A DNA stretch of 64,000 nt, from the NCBI GenBank assembly GCA_021776195.1, contig JAJFGK010000044.1, positions 1-64,000 of the forward strand, written 5' to 3'. Under the pieces are notes generated by a model. The model had not been told where the DNA came from and searched no databases. It saw only the letters and a program-made list of their open reading frames with translations. Below, piece after piece: positions 53,982-63,522 of this stretch (positions within the stretch are counted from its first letter, which is position 1; each line of letters opens with the position of its first letter). Source of the DNA: Kiloniellaceae bacterium (lineage in GTDB: Bacteria; Pseudomonadota; Alphaproteobacteria; Kiloniellales; Kiloniellaceae). A program made the translations under genes and the position numbers.

Positions 53982-54215
53982 GGCGTTGTCAGTCTAACAG
54001 GGCTTGGGCTGTCGGACTGGAAACGGACAAGGCTCTCACGCGGCGAGTTGCCGACATTCTGCTAACGCGGCAGCGCGATTCTTCTTGCAGAGATCGCGGC
54101 AGTTGAGATGGCGGTCGTGGGAACGGTGATTGTGGATCGACGCGCGGACAGCGGCGATTATCTGCAGATTCGACATGCCCCGGAACCGGCCATTGGCCGC
54201 TCCGCCCTTCAGGGT
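53982..54215 (-). pseudogene. IS6-family transposase C-terminal relic
   Basis: The minus frame reads AAVRASIHNHRSHDRHLNCR then NRAAALAECRQLAA, matching the last 45 residues of the type-B transposase (VQASIHNHFNLERHLNRRE, ALEEWHQLAA). Terminus ggcgttgtcagtctaac at 53982 matches the type-B right end at 31953. It abuts the 3' end of the CitE-like gene. Confidence 0.8.
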
Positions 54216-55072
54216 CATCTTCCCGTCTTGTCGGCGATGGCGACGATGCGGTGCATGTCGCGCAAGACCGGCTTTTCGATCAGCTTGCCGTCGATGACAA
54301 CCAGGCCGGTGTCGGCTTCCTCGAAGGTTTGGATAATCCGGCGGGCGCGGGCGATCTCGTCATCGCTCGGCGTGAAGACGTCATTCAGCGCGGCGATCTG
54401 CTTGGGGTGGATCGATCCCTTGCCGGAAAAGCCCAGTGCCTTGGCCTGCCTGGCAGCCACCACCATGCCTTCGTGGTCTTCCAGGTCGAGATAGGGCACG
54501 TCGATCACATCCAGGCCGGCCGAGGCGGCGGCATGAACCACGCGCGAGCGGGCATAGAGCAACGGTTCCCAGGCATTCTCACAGCGCAGCTCGGCCGCCA
54601 TGTCGACCCCGCCGAAGAACAGGGCATCGATGCGCGCGCTGCAGTGGGCAATCTCGTAGGCCGCCTCCAAGCCGGCATTCGTCTCGATGATGATATGAAG
54701 CCGCGTCCCGTGTCCCCTTTCGGTGAGCAGACTGTCGAGCAGGACGACCTCGTCGGGTGTTCTCACCTTCGGCATCATGAGCGCGGGGGGCGGTGTGTCG
54801 CTGGCGAGGACCGCCTGCACATCGGCAATGCCAAAGGCCTCGCGCAGGCAGTTGATCCGCACGATCCGCTCGACCCCATCGTCGGCCGGCGGCGTCTCGA
54901 ACAGCTTGAGGGCGTTGCGGCGCGCCTCGTCCTTGTCCTTGGGCGCGATGCCGTCTTCGAGCTCGACACAGACGATATCGGTGCCCGAGGCCAGGGCCTT
55001 GGGAAACATCTCCGGCTTCAGGCCCGGCGAGAAGATAAAGCTGCGGCGCGGGCGGACAAGGCGTTGGCTCAT
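54215..55072 (-). CDS. HpcH/HpaI-type CoA ester lyase (CitE-like)
   Basis: A 285-aa TIM-barrel lyase: RRSFIFSPGLKPEMFPKAL, CVELEDGIAPKDKDEARR (metal-binding Glu/Asp), MMPKVRTPDEV, LHIIIETNAGLE (catalytic-region Glu), FFGGVDMAAEL and GFSGKGSIHPKQI. Members cleave malyl-, citramalyl- or citryl-CoA. It is last in the minus-strand operon with the molybdoenzyme and betaine-type transporter. The final residues are intact despite the IS relic beyond the stop. Confidence 0.88.
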   Translation of the reverse strand: MSQRLVRPRRSFIFSPGLKPEMFPKALASGTDIVCVELEDGIAPKDKDEARRNALKLFETPPADDGVERIVRINCLREAFGIADVQAVLASDTPPPALMMPKVRTPDEVVLLDSLLTERGHGTRLHIIIETNAGLEAAYEIAHCSARIDALFFGGVDMAAELRCENAWEPLLYARSRVVHAAASAGLDVIDVPYLDLEDHEGMVVAARQAKALGFSGKGSIHPKQIAALNDVFTPSDDEIARARRIIQTFEEADTGLVVIDGKLIEKPVLRDMHRIVAIADKTGR

Positions 55073-55103
55073 CGTGATCGGTCCTGTTCGTCGTTGCTGT
55101 CGG

Positions 55104-57365
55104 TCATCGCTCTGCCTTTTGTTTTTCGACCTCGACCAGGGTGGTGTGAGCGCTGCTCCCCTGGCCGATCCGGGAGGTTCCGATATCGCGGGTCAGGACG
55201 TTGGGATTGCCTTGTCGATCGTCGCCCCTTTCGTCGGGGTCGTACCAGGCGCCGGTGGGGATCGCGACAACGCTATCATGGATAGCGTCGCTCAAGACGG
55301 CCCTTGCGAGGCACGAGCCGCGGCTGTTGAAGACGCGGACGATGTCACCCTGGGCAATGTCTCTGGCCGTGGCGTCGAGGGTGTTGATCAGCAGCGGCGA
55401 GGGGCGTGCATTGGGCAGATCGGCAAGGGCTGCCTCCAACTGGCTGTGCAGCTTGTCGGCCGGCTGGGGCGAAACCAGATGCAGCGGAAATCGTCTGGTG
55501 CCGCCGCCGCCAAGCCATTCGTCCGGGGCTCGCCAAACCGGGTGACCGGGGTTTTCTTCGTAGCCGAACCGGCTGATCGTCTCCGAGAAGATCTCGATCC
55601 GGCCCGACGGCGTGCCCAACGGCGCGGCGGCCGGATCGTCGCGAAATGCCTTGAAGGGAATGCTGACATGTTCGGCGCCGGCGATCGGCAGCTCGACCCA
55701 ATTTTTGTCGCGCAGCTCATCGAAACTTGGCACCTCGACGCCATCGGCCGAGACATTCTGGCGAAAGCGGTCGTAGAGATGGCGCAGCCAGCCGTCGGCA
55801 TCGCGACCCTCGGTGAAGGCATCGCCGCTGCCCAGGCGCGCCGCGAGGTCCGAGAAAATGTCGTAGTCGTCGCGCGCCTCGGCAACCGGGTTGATCAGCT
55901 TGGGCATGTGGAACAGGTAGGAATCGCTTGGCGCCCGGCCGATGTCTTCGCGTTCGTAAGGTGTCGTTGCCGGCAGCACGATATCCGCGCGCTTCGCCGT
56001 TGCCGTCCACCAGGGCTCATGCACGATGATGGTGTCGGGCGCTTTCCAGGCCTCCGCCAGCCGGTTGAGGTCCTGGTGATGATGGAAGGGATTGCCGCCG
56101 CACCAGTAGACCAGCCGGATATCCGGGTAGCGGCGGGTTTCGCCATTGAAGTCATAAGGCGCGCCCGGGTTCAGCAGCATGTCGGCGATGCGGGCGACCG
56201 GAATGAAGTCGGCGATCGGGTTGTCTCCTTGCGGAAGCGTCAAGCCCTCGAGGCGCTTGACCGCGACGCCGACCCCGCCGATGGCGCCGTAGCCAAAACC
56301 GATGCCGCCGCCGGGCTGGCCGATCTGGCCGAGCATCGCCGCCAAGGTCGTCGCCATCCAATAGGGCTGCTCGCCGTTCTGGGCGCGCTGCAATGACCAG
56401 GCAACCGTGATCAGCGTGCGCTTTGCCGCCATCTTGCGCGCCAGATCCCGGATCGCCTCGGGTGAGATGCCGCAGAGCGCCGCGGCCCAGTCCGGCGTCT
56501 TGGGCTGGCCATCGGTCTCGCCGGTCAGGTAACGGCGGAAGATGTCATAGCCGACCGTATGGGTTTCCAGAAATCGGCGATTGCACAGATCTTCGGTCTC
56601 CAGCAGGTAAGCCAGGGCGAGCATCAGGGCGGTATCGCTGCCGGGAATGATGGGCAGCCACGCGGCACCCTCCGGGGCGTCGTCGCGTTGCGGGCTGATG
56701 TTGACGAGACCCATCCCGCGATCACTGAAGGACTCGAGCCAGTGGGTCGTCTCGTGGCGGGTCACGCCGCCCATGCTGACTTGCGCGTTCTTCGGGTTGA
56801 TCCCGCCGAACATGACCAGCAACTCGGTATGTTCGGCAATCATCGGCCAGCTGTTCTGCTCTCCCCAGGTGAGCTTGAGGAAGTTCATGCCGAGCACGTG
56901 GGGAATGATGGCCTGCGCCGCGGCCGTGCTGTAGCTGGCATAGGACGACACATAGCCGCCGATGCCGTTCAGGAAGCGGTGGACCTGGCTCAGGGCGTGA
57001 TGGAACCGGCCGGCGCTGGCCCAACCGTAGGAGCCGCCGAAGATGGCGCCGTTGCCGTGTTCCCGGCGGACCCGGTCGAGTTCCGCCGCCGTGATGTCGA
57101 GCGCTTCATCCCAAGGCAGCTCGACAAAGTCATCCGCGCCCCGCTGAGCCCGCGCACGGTCCGGGCCGCCGTCAAGCCAGCCGCGACGAAACGACGGCCG
57201 CGCCACCCGGGCGCGATGGTGGACGGCAGCCGGCACGGCATGGGGTATCGCGCTCGGCGTCGGATCGGCTTCGAAGGGGGCGACGCTGAGAATGCGATCC
57301 TTCTCGGTCGTGACTTTGAAGGCGCCCCAATGGCTCGATGTCACTCTTGTCTGTTTTGCGCTCAT
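55104..57365 (-). CDS. Molybdopterin oxidoreductase, BisC/TorA (DMSO reductase) family, cytoplasmic
   Basis: A 753-aa protein without signal peptide or N-terminal Fe-S cysteines. The Mo-coordinating serine is Ser117 in GGSYGWASAGRFHHAL. Cofactor-binding stretches include VMFGGINPKNAQVSMGG, YWCGGNPFHHHQDLNRL, ADIVLPATTPYEREDIG, FPLHLVSPQPADKLHSQLE and PTGAWYDPDE. Lack of a Tat signal points to a BisC-like cytosolic S- or N-oxide reductase. Linked to a betaine-type importer, it might act on an imported S-oxide, N-oxide or related compound (inference). Confidence 0.9.
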   Translation of the reverse strand: MSAKQTRVTSSHWGAFKVTTEKDRILSVAPFEADPTPSAIPHAVPAAVHHRARVARPSFRRGWLDGGPDRARAQRGADDFVELPWDEALDITAAELDRVRREHGNGAIFGGSYGWASAGRFHHALSQVHRFLNGIGGYVSSYASYSTAAAQAIIPHVLGMNFLKLTWGEQNSWPMIAEHTELLVMFGGINPKNAQVSMGGVTRHETTHWLESFSDRGMGLVNISPQRDDAPEGAAWLPIIPGSDTALMLALAYLLETEDLCNRRFLETHTVGYDIFRRYLTGETDGQPKTPDWAAALCGISPEAIRDLARKMAAKRTLITVAWSLQRAQNGEQPYWMATTLAAMLGQIGQPGGGIGFGYGAIGGVGVAVKRLEGLTLPQGDNPIADFIPVARIADMLLNPGAPYDFNGETRRYPDIRLVYWCGGNPFHHHQDLNRLAEAWKAPDTIIVHEPWWTATAKRADIVLPATTPYEREDIGRAPSDSYLFHMPKLINPVAEARDDYDIFSDLAARLGSGDAFTEGRDADGWLRHLYDRFRQNVSADGVEVPSFDELRDKNWVELPIAGAEHVSIPFKAFRDDPAAAPLGTPSGRIEIFSETISRFGYEENPGHPVWRAPDEWLGGGGTRRFPLHLVSPQPADKLHSQLEAALADLPNARPSPLLINTLDATARDIAQGDIVRVFNSRGSCLARAVLSDAIHDSVVAIPTGAWYDPDERGDDRQGNPNVLTRDIGTSRIGQGSSAHTTLVEVEKQKAER

Positions 57366-57441
57366 AGTGCGATCACCGTCCTGCTTGGTGGTTGCAAGGT
57401 CTCATAAACCGTTCGCCGGCAAGGCCGGGCCGATCCGGGAC

Positions 57442-59514
57442 TCAGACGCTGATTCCCAGCTCCTCCTGCCTTTTGCGGCTCCAGGCCTGGGTCAGGCGAT
57501 CGGCGATGATGGCGATAATCGCCATGCCGATGCCGGCAATCATGCCGACCCCGAAATCACCGTCGCTCAGTCCGATATAGACGGTTTGGCCAAGTCCGTT
57601 CGTTCCCACCAGCGCGGCGATGACCAACATGGCGATGCCGAACATGATGGTCTGGTTCAGCCCCAGCATGAGCACCGGCAGGGCCAATGGGATTTTGACC
57701 TGCCATAGCAGTTGGCTTCCCGTGCAGCCGACCATGGTGGCCGCTTCGAGGACATTCTTTGGCAAGCTTCGCAGGCCGTGCTCGGCATAGCGGATGGCCG
57801 GGACAAAGGCATAGGCAATGATCGCGAGCAGCGCCGTGAACTCGCCGATCTTGAAGATCATCACGAAGGGAATCAAGATCACGAACAGCGGCATCGTTTG
57901 CAGGGTGTCGTTGATCGGCCGGACGAAGGCCGAAATCCGATCGTTATGGGCGGCCCACACGCCGACAAACGTGCCAAAGAGGAACGAGATGACCACGGCA
58001 ATGCCGCACACGTAGACCGACAGCATGGCCTGGGGCCAGACTCCGGTGACCACCAGGAAGCCGAGACCCAGCAGTATTCCGATCGCCAGACGCGGTCCGC
58101 CGACTTTCCATCCGGCCACGGCAAGGATGAGCAGCAATGCCGGCCAGGGCATACTGGTCAGGCCGAAATAAAACAGGATGGCGAACAGCAGCACCGCTAT
58201 GCCCACCTGATTGTTCCAGCGGTTGGCGCACCAGACGGCCAGACCTGTCATCAGGACGGCATAGCCGATCGAATGGGCGAGAGTGAGTTCAAATCCCCAG
58301 GTGAAGGGGCTGACGGCTTGCTGGAGGCCGATCTTTGTCGGCAGCATCACAAAGAAGAAGGCAAACTTTTTCAGCGTCTCGATCTCGCCGCGGAAGTTGA
58401 CAACCACGTAAGTCAGGGCGTCGTTCATGACCCCGGCCGGGTTGACCTGCTGTTCGCGCGGCCACTCCTGCAGGATCGCGATGAACTGGGACAGGGCGAA
58501 GAAAGCCGCCGCGCCGATCGCCGCGACGACCCAGTAACGATAGCGCTGCAGGAAGGTTTTGGCGCCGGGATCATACTCGCCCGACCGCGCGGCCAGGCCC
58601 GAGGTGATGCGGTCCATGATCATGGCAATCAGCGCGATCACAATTCCCGCCAGGACACTTTCGCCGAACTGCGCCTTGCGCATGGTCGATAGAACTTCCC
58701 AGCCGATATCCGCCGTGCCGCCAATGATAGACGCGATAATCACCATGCTGAGGGAGGCCATGGTGGCCTGATTGACGCCCAGGAGAATCTGCCGGAGCGC
58801 GGTGGGAACCCGGACCTGCCAGAACAACTGAAAGGGGGTCGCGCCGGACATCAAGCCGGACTCGACGATTTCGGTCGAAACGCCGCGTAGACCCACGATG
58901 GTGTTTCGCACCATGGGCGGGAAGGAATAGAGCAGGCTGGCGATCAGCCCCACGGTGGTGCCAAAGCCGAACAGGATGAGGATGGGGAGCAAGTAGGCGA
59001 AGGCCGGAACCGTTTGCAGGAGATCCAGCGTGGGCATGATGACCCGTTCGGCGCGGTGGGAAAAAAAGCCCCAGACACCGATCACGAAGCCCACGAAAAT
59101 CGCCATGGGAACCGAAATGGCGACCAGGGAAAGCGAGTTCATGCTGGCGTCCCAGTAGCCCGCCACCACCATGTAGAGGGTCGCGAAGAACGTAAAGACG
59201 GCCAGTCGCCAGCCCGACGCCGCGTAAGACACCACACAGAGCAGGAAGACGCTCACCGCCCAGGGCAGGGCATGCAGGATCCACTGGACTCCCTTGATCG
59301 GCCACTCCAGCAGCCAGGCAACGCCAAGGAAGAACCAGCCGAAAGTGTCGGCAAACCAGGACATGGCGAAATTCATCCACGCCGACAGCGGCACGATCAT
59401 CGTATCTGGATATTGTTTCATCCAGGTCATGTCGCCCTGGACCGCCAGGCAGAACAGAGTAACGGCGATCACGCCCAGCCAGTGGATGAGCCCGCGATCA
59501 ATCTTGAAGGGCAT
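57442..59514 (-). CDS. Betaine/proline-type ABC permease, two permease domains fused
   Basis: A 690-aa protein holding two BPD_transp_1 (ProW-like) domains: the first about residues 125-300 (PTLDLLQTVPAFAYLLPIL, STEIVESGLMSGATPFQLFWQV), the second about 490-680 (INDTLQTMPLFVILIPFVM, PKNVLEAATMVGCTGSQLLWQV). Each has the EAA-type loop. ProW is normally about 280-350 aa and homodimeric, so this is an internal duplication giving both halves of the channel. It starts 6 bp after the ATPase stop. Confidence 0.92.
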   Translation of the reverse strand: MPFKIDRGLIHWLGVIAVTLFCLAVQGDMTWMKQYPDTMIVPLSAWMNFAMSWFADTFGWFFLGVAWLLEWPIKGVQWILHALPWAVSVFLLCVVSYAASGWRLAVFTFFATLYMVVAGYWDASMNSLSLVAISVPMAIFVGFVIGVWGFFSHRAERVIMPTLDLLQTVPAFAYLLPILILFGFGTTVGLIASLLYSFPPMVRNTIVGLRGVSTEIVESGLMSGATPFQLFWQVRVPTALRQILLGVNQATMASLSMVIIASIIGGTADIGWEVLSTMRKAQFGESVLAGIVIALIAMIMDRITSGLAARSGEYDPGAKTFLQRYRYWVVAAIGAAAFFALSQFIAILQEWPREQQVNPAGVMNDALTYVVVNFRGEIETLKKFAFFFVMLPTKIGLQQAVSPFTWGFELTLAHSIGYAVLMTGLAVWCANRWNNQVGIAVLLFAILFYFGLTSMPWPALLLILAVAGWKVGGPRLAIGILLGLGFLVVTGVWPQAMLSVYVCGIAVVISFLFGTFVGVWAAHNDRISAFVRPINDTLQTMPLFVILIPFVMIFKIGEFTALLAIIAYAFVPAIRYAEHGLRSLPKNVLEAATMVGCTGSQLLWQVKIPLALPVLMLGLNQTIMFGIAMLVIAALVGTNGLGQTVYIGLSDGDFGVGMIAGIGMAIIAIIADRLTQAWSRKRQEELGISV

Positions 59515-59520
59515 GACGGC

Positions 59521-60603
59521 TCATTCCTTCACCTTGGCAGGCTCGGTCTTCACGCCCGATGCAAGGGCCGCGACAACGCCACGGGCCGTTGCGACGCCAA
59601 GGACAACGCCGTCCTCTGCTTCGACAACGACACCGGCTTCGTGATCGGCCAGATAGGGCAGCAGTTTCTCCAGCGAGGTGTCGCCGGAGATACGCCCCAT
59701 GCCGTCGGTCGATCCTTTGGGCTCCTCCACGATATCGGCGGCATGGAGAATGCGTTCCCAGGGAACGTCGTTGGTGAAGTCACGCACGTAGTCGTCGGCG
59801 GGGTGCATGATCAGATCCACGGGACGGCCGATCTGAACCACGGCACCGTCGCGCATGATGGCCATGCGGTCCGCGATCCGGAGGGCTTCATGGAAATCAT
59901 GGGTGATAAAGACAATGGATTTGTGAAGCACCGACTGGATGCGCAGGAACTCGTCTTGCATCTGTTTGCGGATCAGCGGATCGAGCGCCGAAAAGGGCTC
60001 GTCGAGGAACCAGACGTCGGGCTCCACGGCCAGAGACCGGGCGATGCCGACGCGTTGCTGCTGGCCGCCGGAAAGTTCGTTCGGGAAGTTCGACTCGCGT
60101 CCCTCGAGGCCAACCAGGTCGACCACCCGCCCGGCACGTTCGTATCGTTCGCTCTCACCGATACCTTGCAGTTTCAAGGGAAAGGCAATGTTGTCGATGA
60201 CATTGAGGTGAGGGAGCAAGCCAAAGCTCTGAAACACCATGCCCATCTTGTGCCGGCGAATTTCGATCAGTTCGGCATCGGTCTTTTTCAAAAGGTCTTC
60301 GCCATCGAGCAGAACCTCGCCGGCCGTCGGTTCGACCAGGCGTGAAAGGCATCGGACAATGGTCGACTTGCCGGATCCCGAAAGGCCCATAATGACGAAA
60401 ATCTCACCGACATGGACATCGAAGCTCACATCGGCATTGGCGACAATGTGCCCCTTGTCCCGAATGACGGCGGCCCGAGCGTGGGGATCGTCGACCTTGC
60501 CGTTGAAATTGTCGAAGAACTGATTCGGCTCTTCGCCGTAAACCTTCCACACATTCCGGCACGACAGCTTTATCTCCCCCGCCGTGCTGTTCTCCTTCCC
60601 CAT
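59521..60603 (-). CDS. Betaine/proline-type ABC ATPase with C-terminal CBS-like region (ProV-like)
   Basis: A 360-aa protein from ATG 60603. Walker A GLSGSGKSTIVRCL, Q-loop MVFQSFGLLPHL, signature LSGGQQQRVGIARSL, Walker B VWFLDEPFSALDPLI, H-loop FITHDFHEAL. The C-terminal part (GDTSLEKLLPYLADHEAGV, VVEAEDGVVLGVATARG) resembles a single CBS module, which senses ionic strength or nucleotides in OpuA/ProV. Confidence 0.93.
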   Translation of the reverse strand: MGKENSTAGEIKLSCRNVWKVYGEEPNQFFDNFNGKVDDPHARAAVIRDKGHIVANADVSFDVHVGEIFVIMGLSGSGKSTIVRCLSRLVEPTAGEVLLDGEDLLKKTDAELIEIRRHKMGMVFQSFGLLPHLNVIDNIAFPLKLQGIGESERYERAGRVVDLVGLEGRESNFPNELSGGQQQRVGIARSLAVEPDVWFLDEPFSALDPLIRKQMQDEFLRIQSVLHKSIVFITHDFHEALRIADRMAIMRDGAVVQIGRPVDLIMHPADDYVRDFTNDVPWERILHAADIVEEPKGSTDGMGRISGDTSLEKLLPYLADHEAGVVVEAEDGVVLGVATARGVVAALASGVKTEPAKVKE

Positions 60604-60767
60604 GCTGGTATCCCCAGATTGTCGCCGGTCTGAAAGTCGGCGGTTATTGTATCCTTTAGTCCGCCGGAGCAGGCGAGCAACGGCGCCCGTCGCGGAAAGC
60701 ATCGGATAGACACAGTTAGGCAGGTGTCACATCCGATTGGGTCTGTCGTGTGCCCTTGGAATGAAAA

Positions 60768-60793
60768 GGGCGGCGGTTCCGATACCGCCGCCC
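60768..60793 (-). terminator. Rho-independent terminator after the betaine-type binding-protein gene
   Basis: Read on the minus strand: stem GGGCGGCGGT / ACCGCCGCCC with a 6-nt loop, followed by TTTTCATT. It lies 28 bp after the binding-protein stop and 165 bp before the ATPase start, so the binding protein is made in excess and readthrough gives the other four genes. Confidence 0.8.
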
Positions 60794-60820
60794 CTTCACA
60801 GACTCTCCAGGACGGAAAGA

Positions 60821-61774
60821 TTACATCATCGCGTCGTCCACCCAGGGCTGCCAAACGCTCTTGTTGTTGGCAATCCATTCCGCGACCACTTCTTCAAGCG
60901 CCCTGCCCTTGGAGTCGATTTCCAGCATGGCGCGGTTGTGGATATCGTTGGTCAACTGGTACCGTTCCAGGAACTTGTGGGCCGCCGGCCATTTGTCCTT
61001 GAAACCCTTCCAAACGACCTTGTCGACTGTTGCCTGCTGAAATCCGCAGGCCGTGTCCTTGGCCTGGGATTCTTCGACGCACTCGCCATCGCTTGGATTC
61101 CAGCTCACCCAATTGAAGTCGAGATCGGCGAAGATCGCGTGCGGCTGCCAGAACATCATGATCGCGGGTTCTTGAGCCGCGTAGGCCGATTTCAGTTCGG
61201 CGACCATGGCGCCCTCGCTGCCACCGGGGACCGGAGCGAACGGCAGATCGATTGCGGCAACGACGTCTTTAGAGCGTGTTCCCCAGTCGGCTGGATAGGT
61301 GACCAAACGACCCTTCGGGAAGGTATCGGCGGCGGCAAAGGCCTGGGCACAGTCATAGAGGGCCCGGTAGTCGGGCAGGCCGGGGCACTTTTCCTCCATG
61401 TAGGGTGGGTAGATCCAGCCTTCCTGCGGGTGCAGGCCAAGGTCGCCCAACACGACGATCTCACCGGACTCGACAGCCTTGGGGTAAATGTCGCCAACGT
61501 TGTTGGTCCAAACCTCAAGCTGCACATGCAGGTTGCCTTGGGCAATCCCGGCGAACTGCGGCAGCGCCCCGGCAGTCACATATTCGACGTTGTAGCCCAT
61601 ACTTTTCAAGATCTCGCCCGCGATATGGGTGGACACGTGCTGTCCGGTCCACTCGTTGATGGGCATCTTGATGGGGTCGCTAGACTCCGGAATGTTTCCG
61701 GCACCGGCCGGGCCAGCCGCGACACCGATTGCGAGTGCGCCTGCTGCGACAGCGGCCAAAATTTTGGCGTTCAT
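60821..61774 (-). CDS. Glycine-betaine-type substrate-binding protein (ProX/OpuAC family)
   Basis: A 317-aa protein from ATG 61774 with a Sec signal (KILAAVAAGALAIGVAAG). OpuAC features: IKMPINEWTGQHVSTHIAGE, LHVQLEVWTNNVGD, MMFWQPHAIFADLDFNWVSW and DIHNRAMLEIDSKGRALEEV. The several Trp and Tyr suit a quaternary-amine cage. The substrate could be betaine, DMSP or another onium compound. Confidence 0.9.
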   Translation of the reverse strand: MNAKILAAVAAGALAIGVAAGPAGAGNIPESSDPIKMPINEWTGQHVSTHIAGEILKSMGYNVEYVTAGALPQFAGIAQGNLHVQLEVWTNNVGDIYPKAVESGEIVVLGDLGLHPQEGWIYPPYMEEKCPGLPDYRALYDCAQAFAAADTFPKGRLVTYPADWGTRSKDVVAAIDLPFAPVPGGSEGAMVAELKSAYAAQEPAIMMFWQPHAIFADLDFNWVSWNPSDGECVEESQAKDTACGFQQATVDKVVWKGFKDKWPAAHKFLERYQLTNDIHNRAMLEIDSKGRALEEVVAEWIANNKSVWQPWVDDAMM

Positions 61775-62327
61775 GTTCCCTCCGTGTTCATGTTGTGTGT
61801 TTCGGTTACGCGAAACTTTTTCGTCCCACCGCAAGGCTCCCGCCTCGCAATCGCGCAGCCATCCGGTTTTAAGCCCGGTACTGGTCGCGAGCCTCTCGCG
61901 ACCCTAGACTCAAAACACCGACTGTTTCAAACCGAAACTCCATTTCGGCTAAAAGTTAATCTGAACGATGAGTCGACCAGAGACGACCCCGAATCTCGAC
62001 GCGCGCAAACCCTAATCGAGGTTGGCTGCCCATCACTGCTGCGCGCGGGTTGTCGAGAAATAGAGCCTGGTTTTCGATGCTTACGCGAATTTTGCGATGG
62101 ATGCCCGAACGAACGCCGCCTAACAACTCAAACTGTGGGTCCTATGACGCCGGACCAAATCCCTGGAACCGTTAAGATTATCTAACCGATAGGAACAGAT
62201 CAAATGACTCCGGATTTCCTGTCGATCATCGTACCTCCTGTTGGGTCGCGACCTGCCGGGTCGCCGTGACGGGACCGTTTGACCGACGATCTCGGAGATT
62301 CCCAGTCGAAACGAGGAAGTGCCGCCC
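61775..62327. promoter_or_regulatory. Divergent regulatory region with a perfect hairpin
   Basis: 553 bp between the betaine-type operon (minus) and the gcvT-like gene (plus). It holds GGTCGCGAG-CCT-CTCGCGACC (61883-61903, perfect 9-bp arms) and CCGAAA-CTCCA-TTTCGG (61932-61948). Both could be operators or leader hairpins of the binding-protein message. I looked for a glycine riboswitch and do not see one. No gene is supported. Confidence 0.5.
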
Positions 62328-63491
62328 ATGAACTGGCAAGAACTTTCAGACCTCACCAACACAGCGCGGGTCAGCGCCAGGCGCTTCGAAGAGTCGCCCT
62401 ATGTCGATCGCTACGAAAGCCCCGAGATGGTGCGAGGCGTCTACGCAGGTCGCTTTTTCCCGGTCTACAATGGCGAGGATCCGACCCAGAAATACTGGGT
62501 CCTGCGACGCAAGGCGGCGATCTTCGACGTGCCGGAGAAACCGGTGGAAGTTTCCGGTCCCGACGCCGTGCGGTTCCTGGAGAAGGTCTTCGCGCGAACC
62601 GTCTCCAACCTCGAGGAAGGGCGCGGGCTCTATACCATTGCCTGCACCCCTCGGGGCGGCGTCTTCATGGACGGTGTCCTGTTCAAGCTTGCGCCCGACC
62701 GCTACTGGTACGTGCAGGCCGACGGCGCGCTGGAGACCTGGCTCATCGCGCACAGCGGCGGCTACGATATCACCCTTTCCGATCCCAGATCACGGGTGAT
62801 CCAGATCCAGGGCCCGGCTTCTCTCGACGTCATGCGCGCGGCCTCTGCCGGTCGCATCGACGAGACCCTGCGGTACTTTCAGTCGGGATTCTTCGACCTT
62901 GGCGGACAAGAGCTTTATGTCTCGCGAACCGGGTTTACCGGCGAGCTCGGATTTGAAATCTATTGTCAGGGCGCTGCGACGGACCACGGGGCCTTGTGGG
63001 ACCACTTGATGGCATCGGGCGAACCCTTCGGCATGGAGTTCTCCAGCACCAGTTCCATGACGACCCGCCGCATCGAAGCGGGCATTCTGGGCAACATGAC
63101 CGACATGGACATGTCCATGACACCCTTCGAGGCGGGTCTCGCCTCCTTTATCGACATGGACAAGGACGATTTTGTCGGCCGCGCGGCGCTCCTCGATGCG
63201 GACCGTCGTCCCTTGCTCTTCGGCTTGAAATGCGCCGACGCGACGCCGACCATGAGCAGCGCCGTTCTGGATGGTGACAAGCGCGTCGGCCGCATCACGG
63301 CGGGTGCCCAGTCTCCGACTCTCCGGTGCGGCATTGGCTATGTCAGGTTCAGCGCGCCTGGCGAGTGGAGCGGTCGCACCCTTCGTCTCCGGCTGCCGGA
63401 CGGGAAGTTCCACCCTTGCGAGATCGTGGATCTTCCCTTCTTCGATCCGAAGAAAGAGATCGCCAGGGGCATCGACAAGACGATTCCCTAA
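62328..63491 (+). CDS. GcvT/DmdA-like aminomethyltransferase-fold protein
   Basis: A 387-aa protein; ATG 62328 preferred (GAGGAAG upstream), GTG 62319 possible. Folate-binding GcvT fold: KYWVLRRKAAIFDVPEKPVE, GPDAVRFLEKVFARTVSNL, RTGFTGELGFEIYCQG, MTTRRIEAGILGNMTDMDM and SFIDMDKDDFVGRAALLD. The usual GcvT RLE (RxEAG) element is RRIEAGIL. Some relatives demethylate DMSP or other methylated compounds with THF. No gcvH or gcvP is adjacent, so a stand-alone demethylase linked to the neighbouring onium importer is likely. Confidence 0.85.
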   Translation: MNWQELSDLTNTARVSARRFEESPYVDRYESPEMVRGVYAGRFFPVYNGEDPTQKYWVLRRKAAIFDVPEKPVEVSGPDAVRFLEKVFARTVSNLEEGRGLYTIACTPRGGVFMDGVLFKLAPDRYWYVQADGALETWLIAHSGGYDITLSDPRSRVIQIQGPASLDVMRAASAGRIDETLRYFQSGFFDLGGQELYVSRTGFTGELGFEIYCQGAATDHGALWDHLMASGEPFGMEFSSTSSMTTRRIEAGILGNMTDMDMSMTPFEAGLASFIDMDKDDFVGRAALLDADRRPLLFGLKCADATPTMSSAVLDGDKRVGRITAGAQSPTLRCGIGYVRFSAPGEWSGRTLRLRLPDGKFHPCEIVDLPFFDPKKEIARGIDKTIP

Positions 63492-63522
63492 GACAAAGAA
63501 GTACTCAAGAGGAGGACTCGTT

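Noticed and set aside
61775..62327. Glycine riboswitch upstream of the GcvT-like gene
   Set aside because: I looked for the tandem-aptamer conserved cores on both strands and did not find them; only simple hairpins are present.
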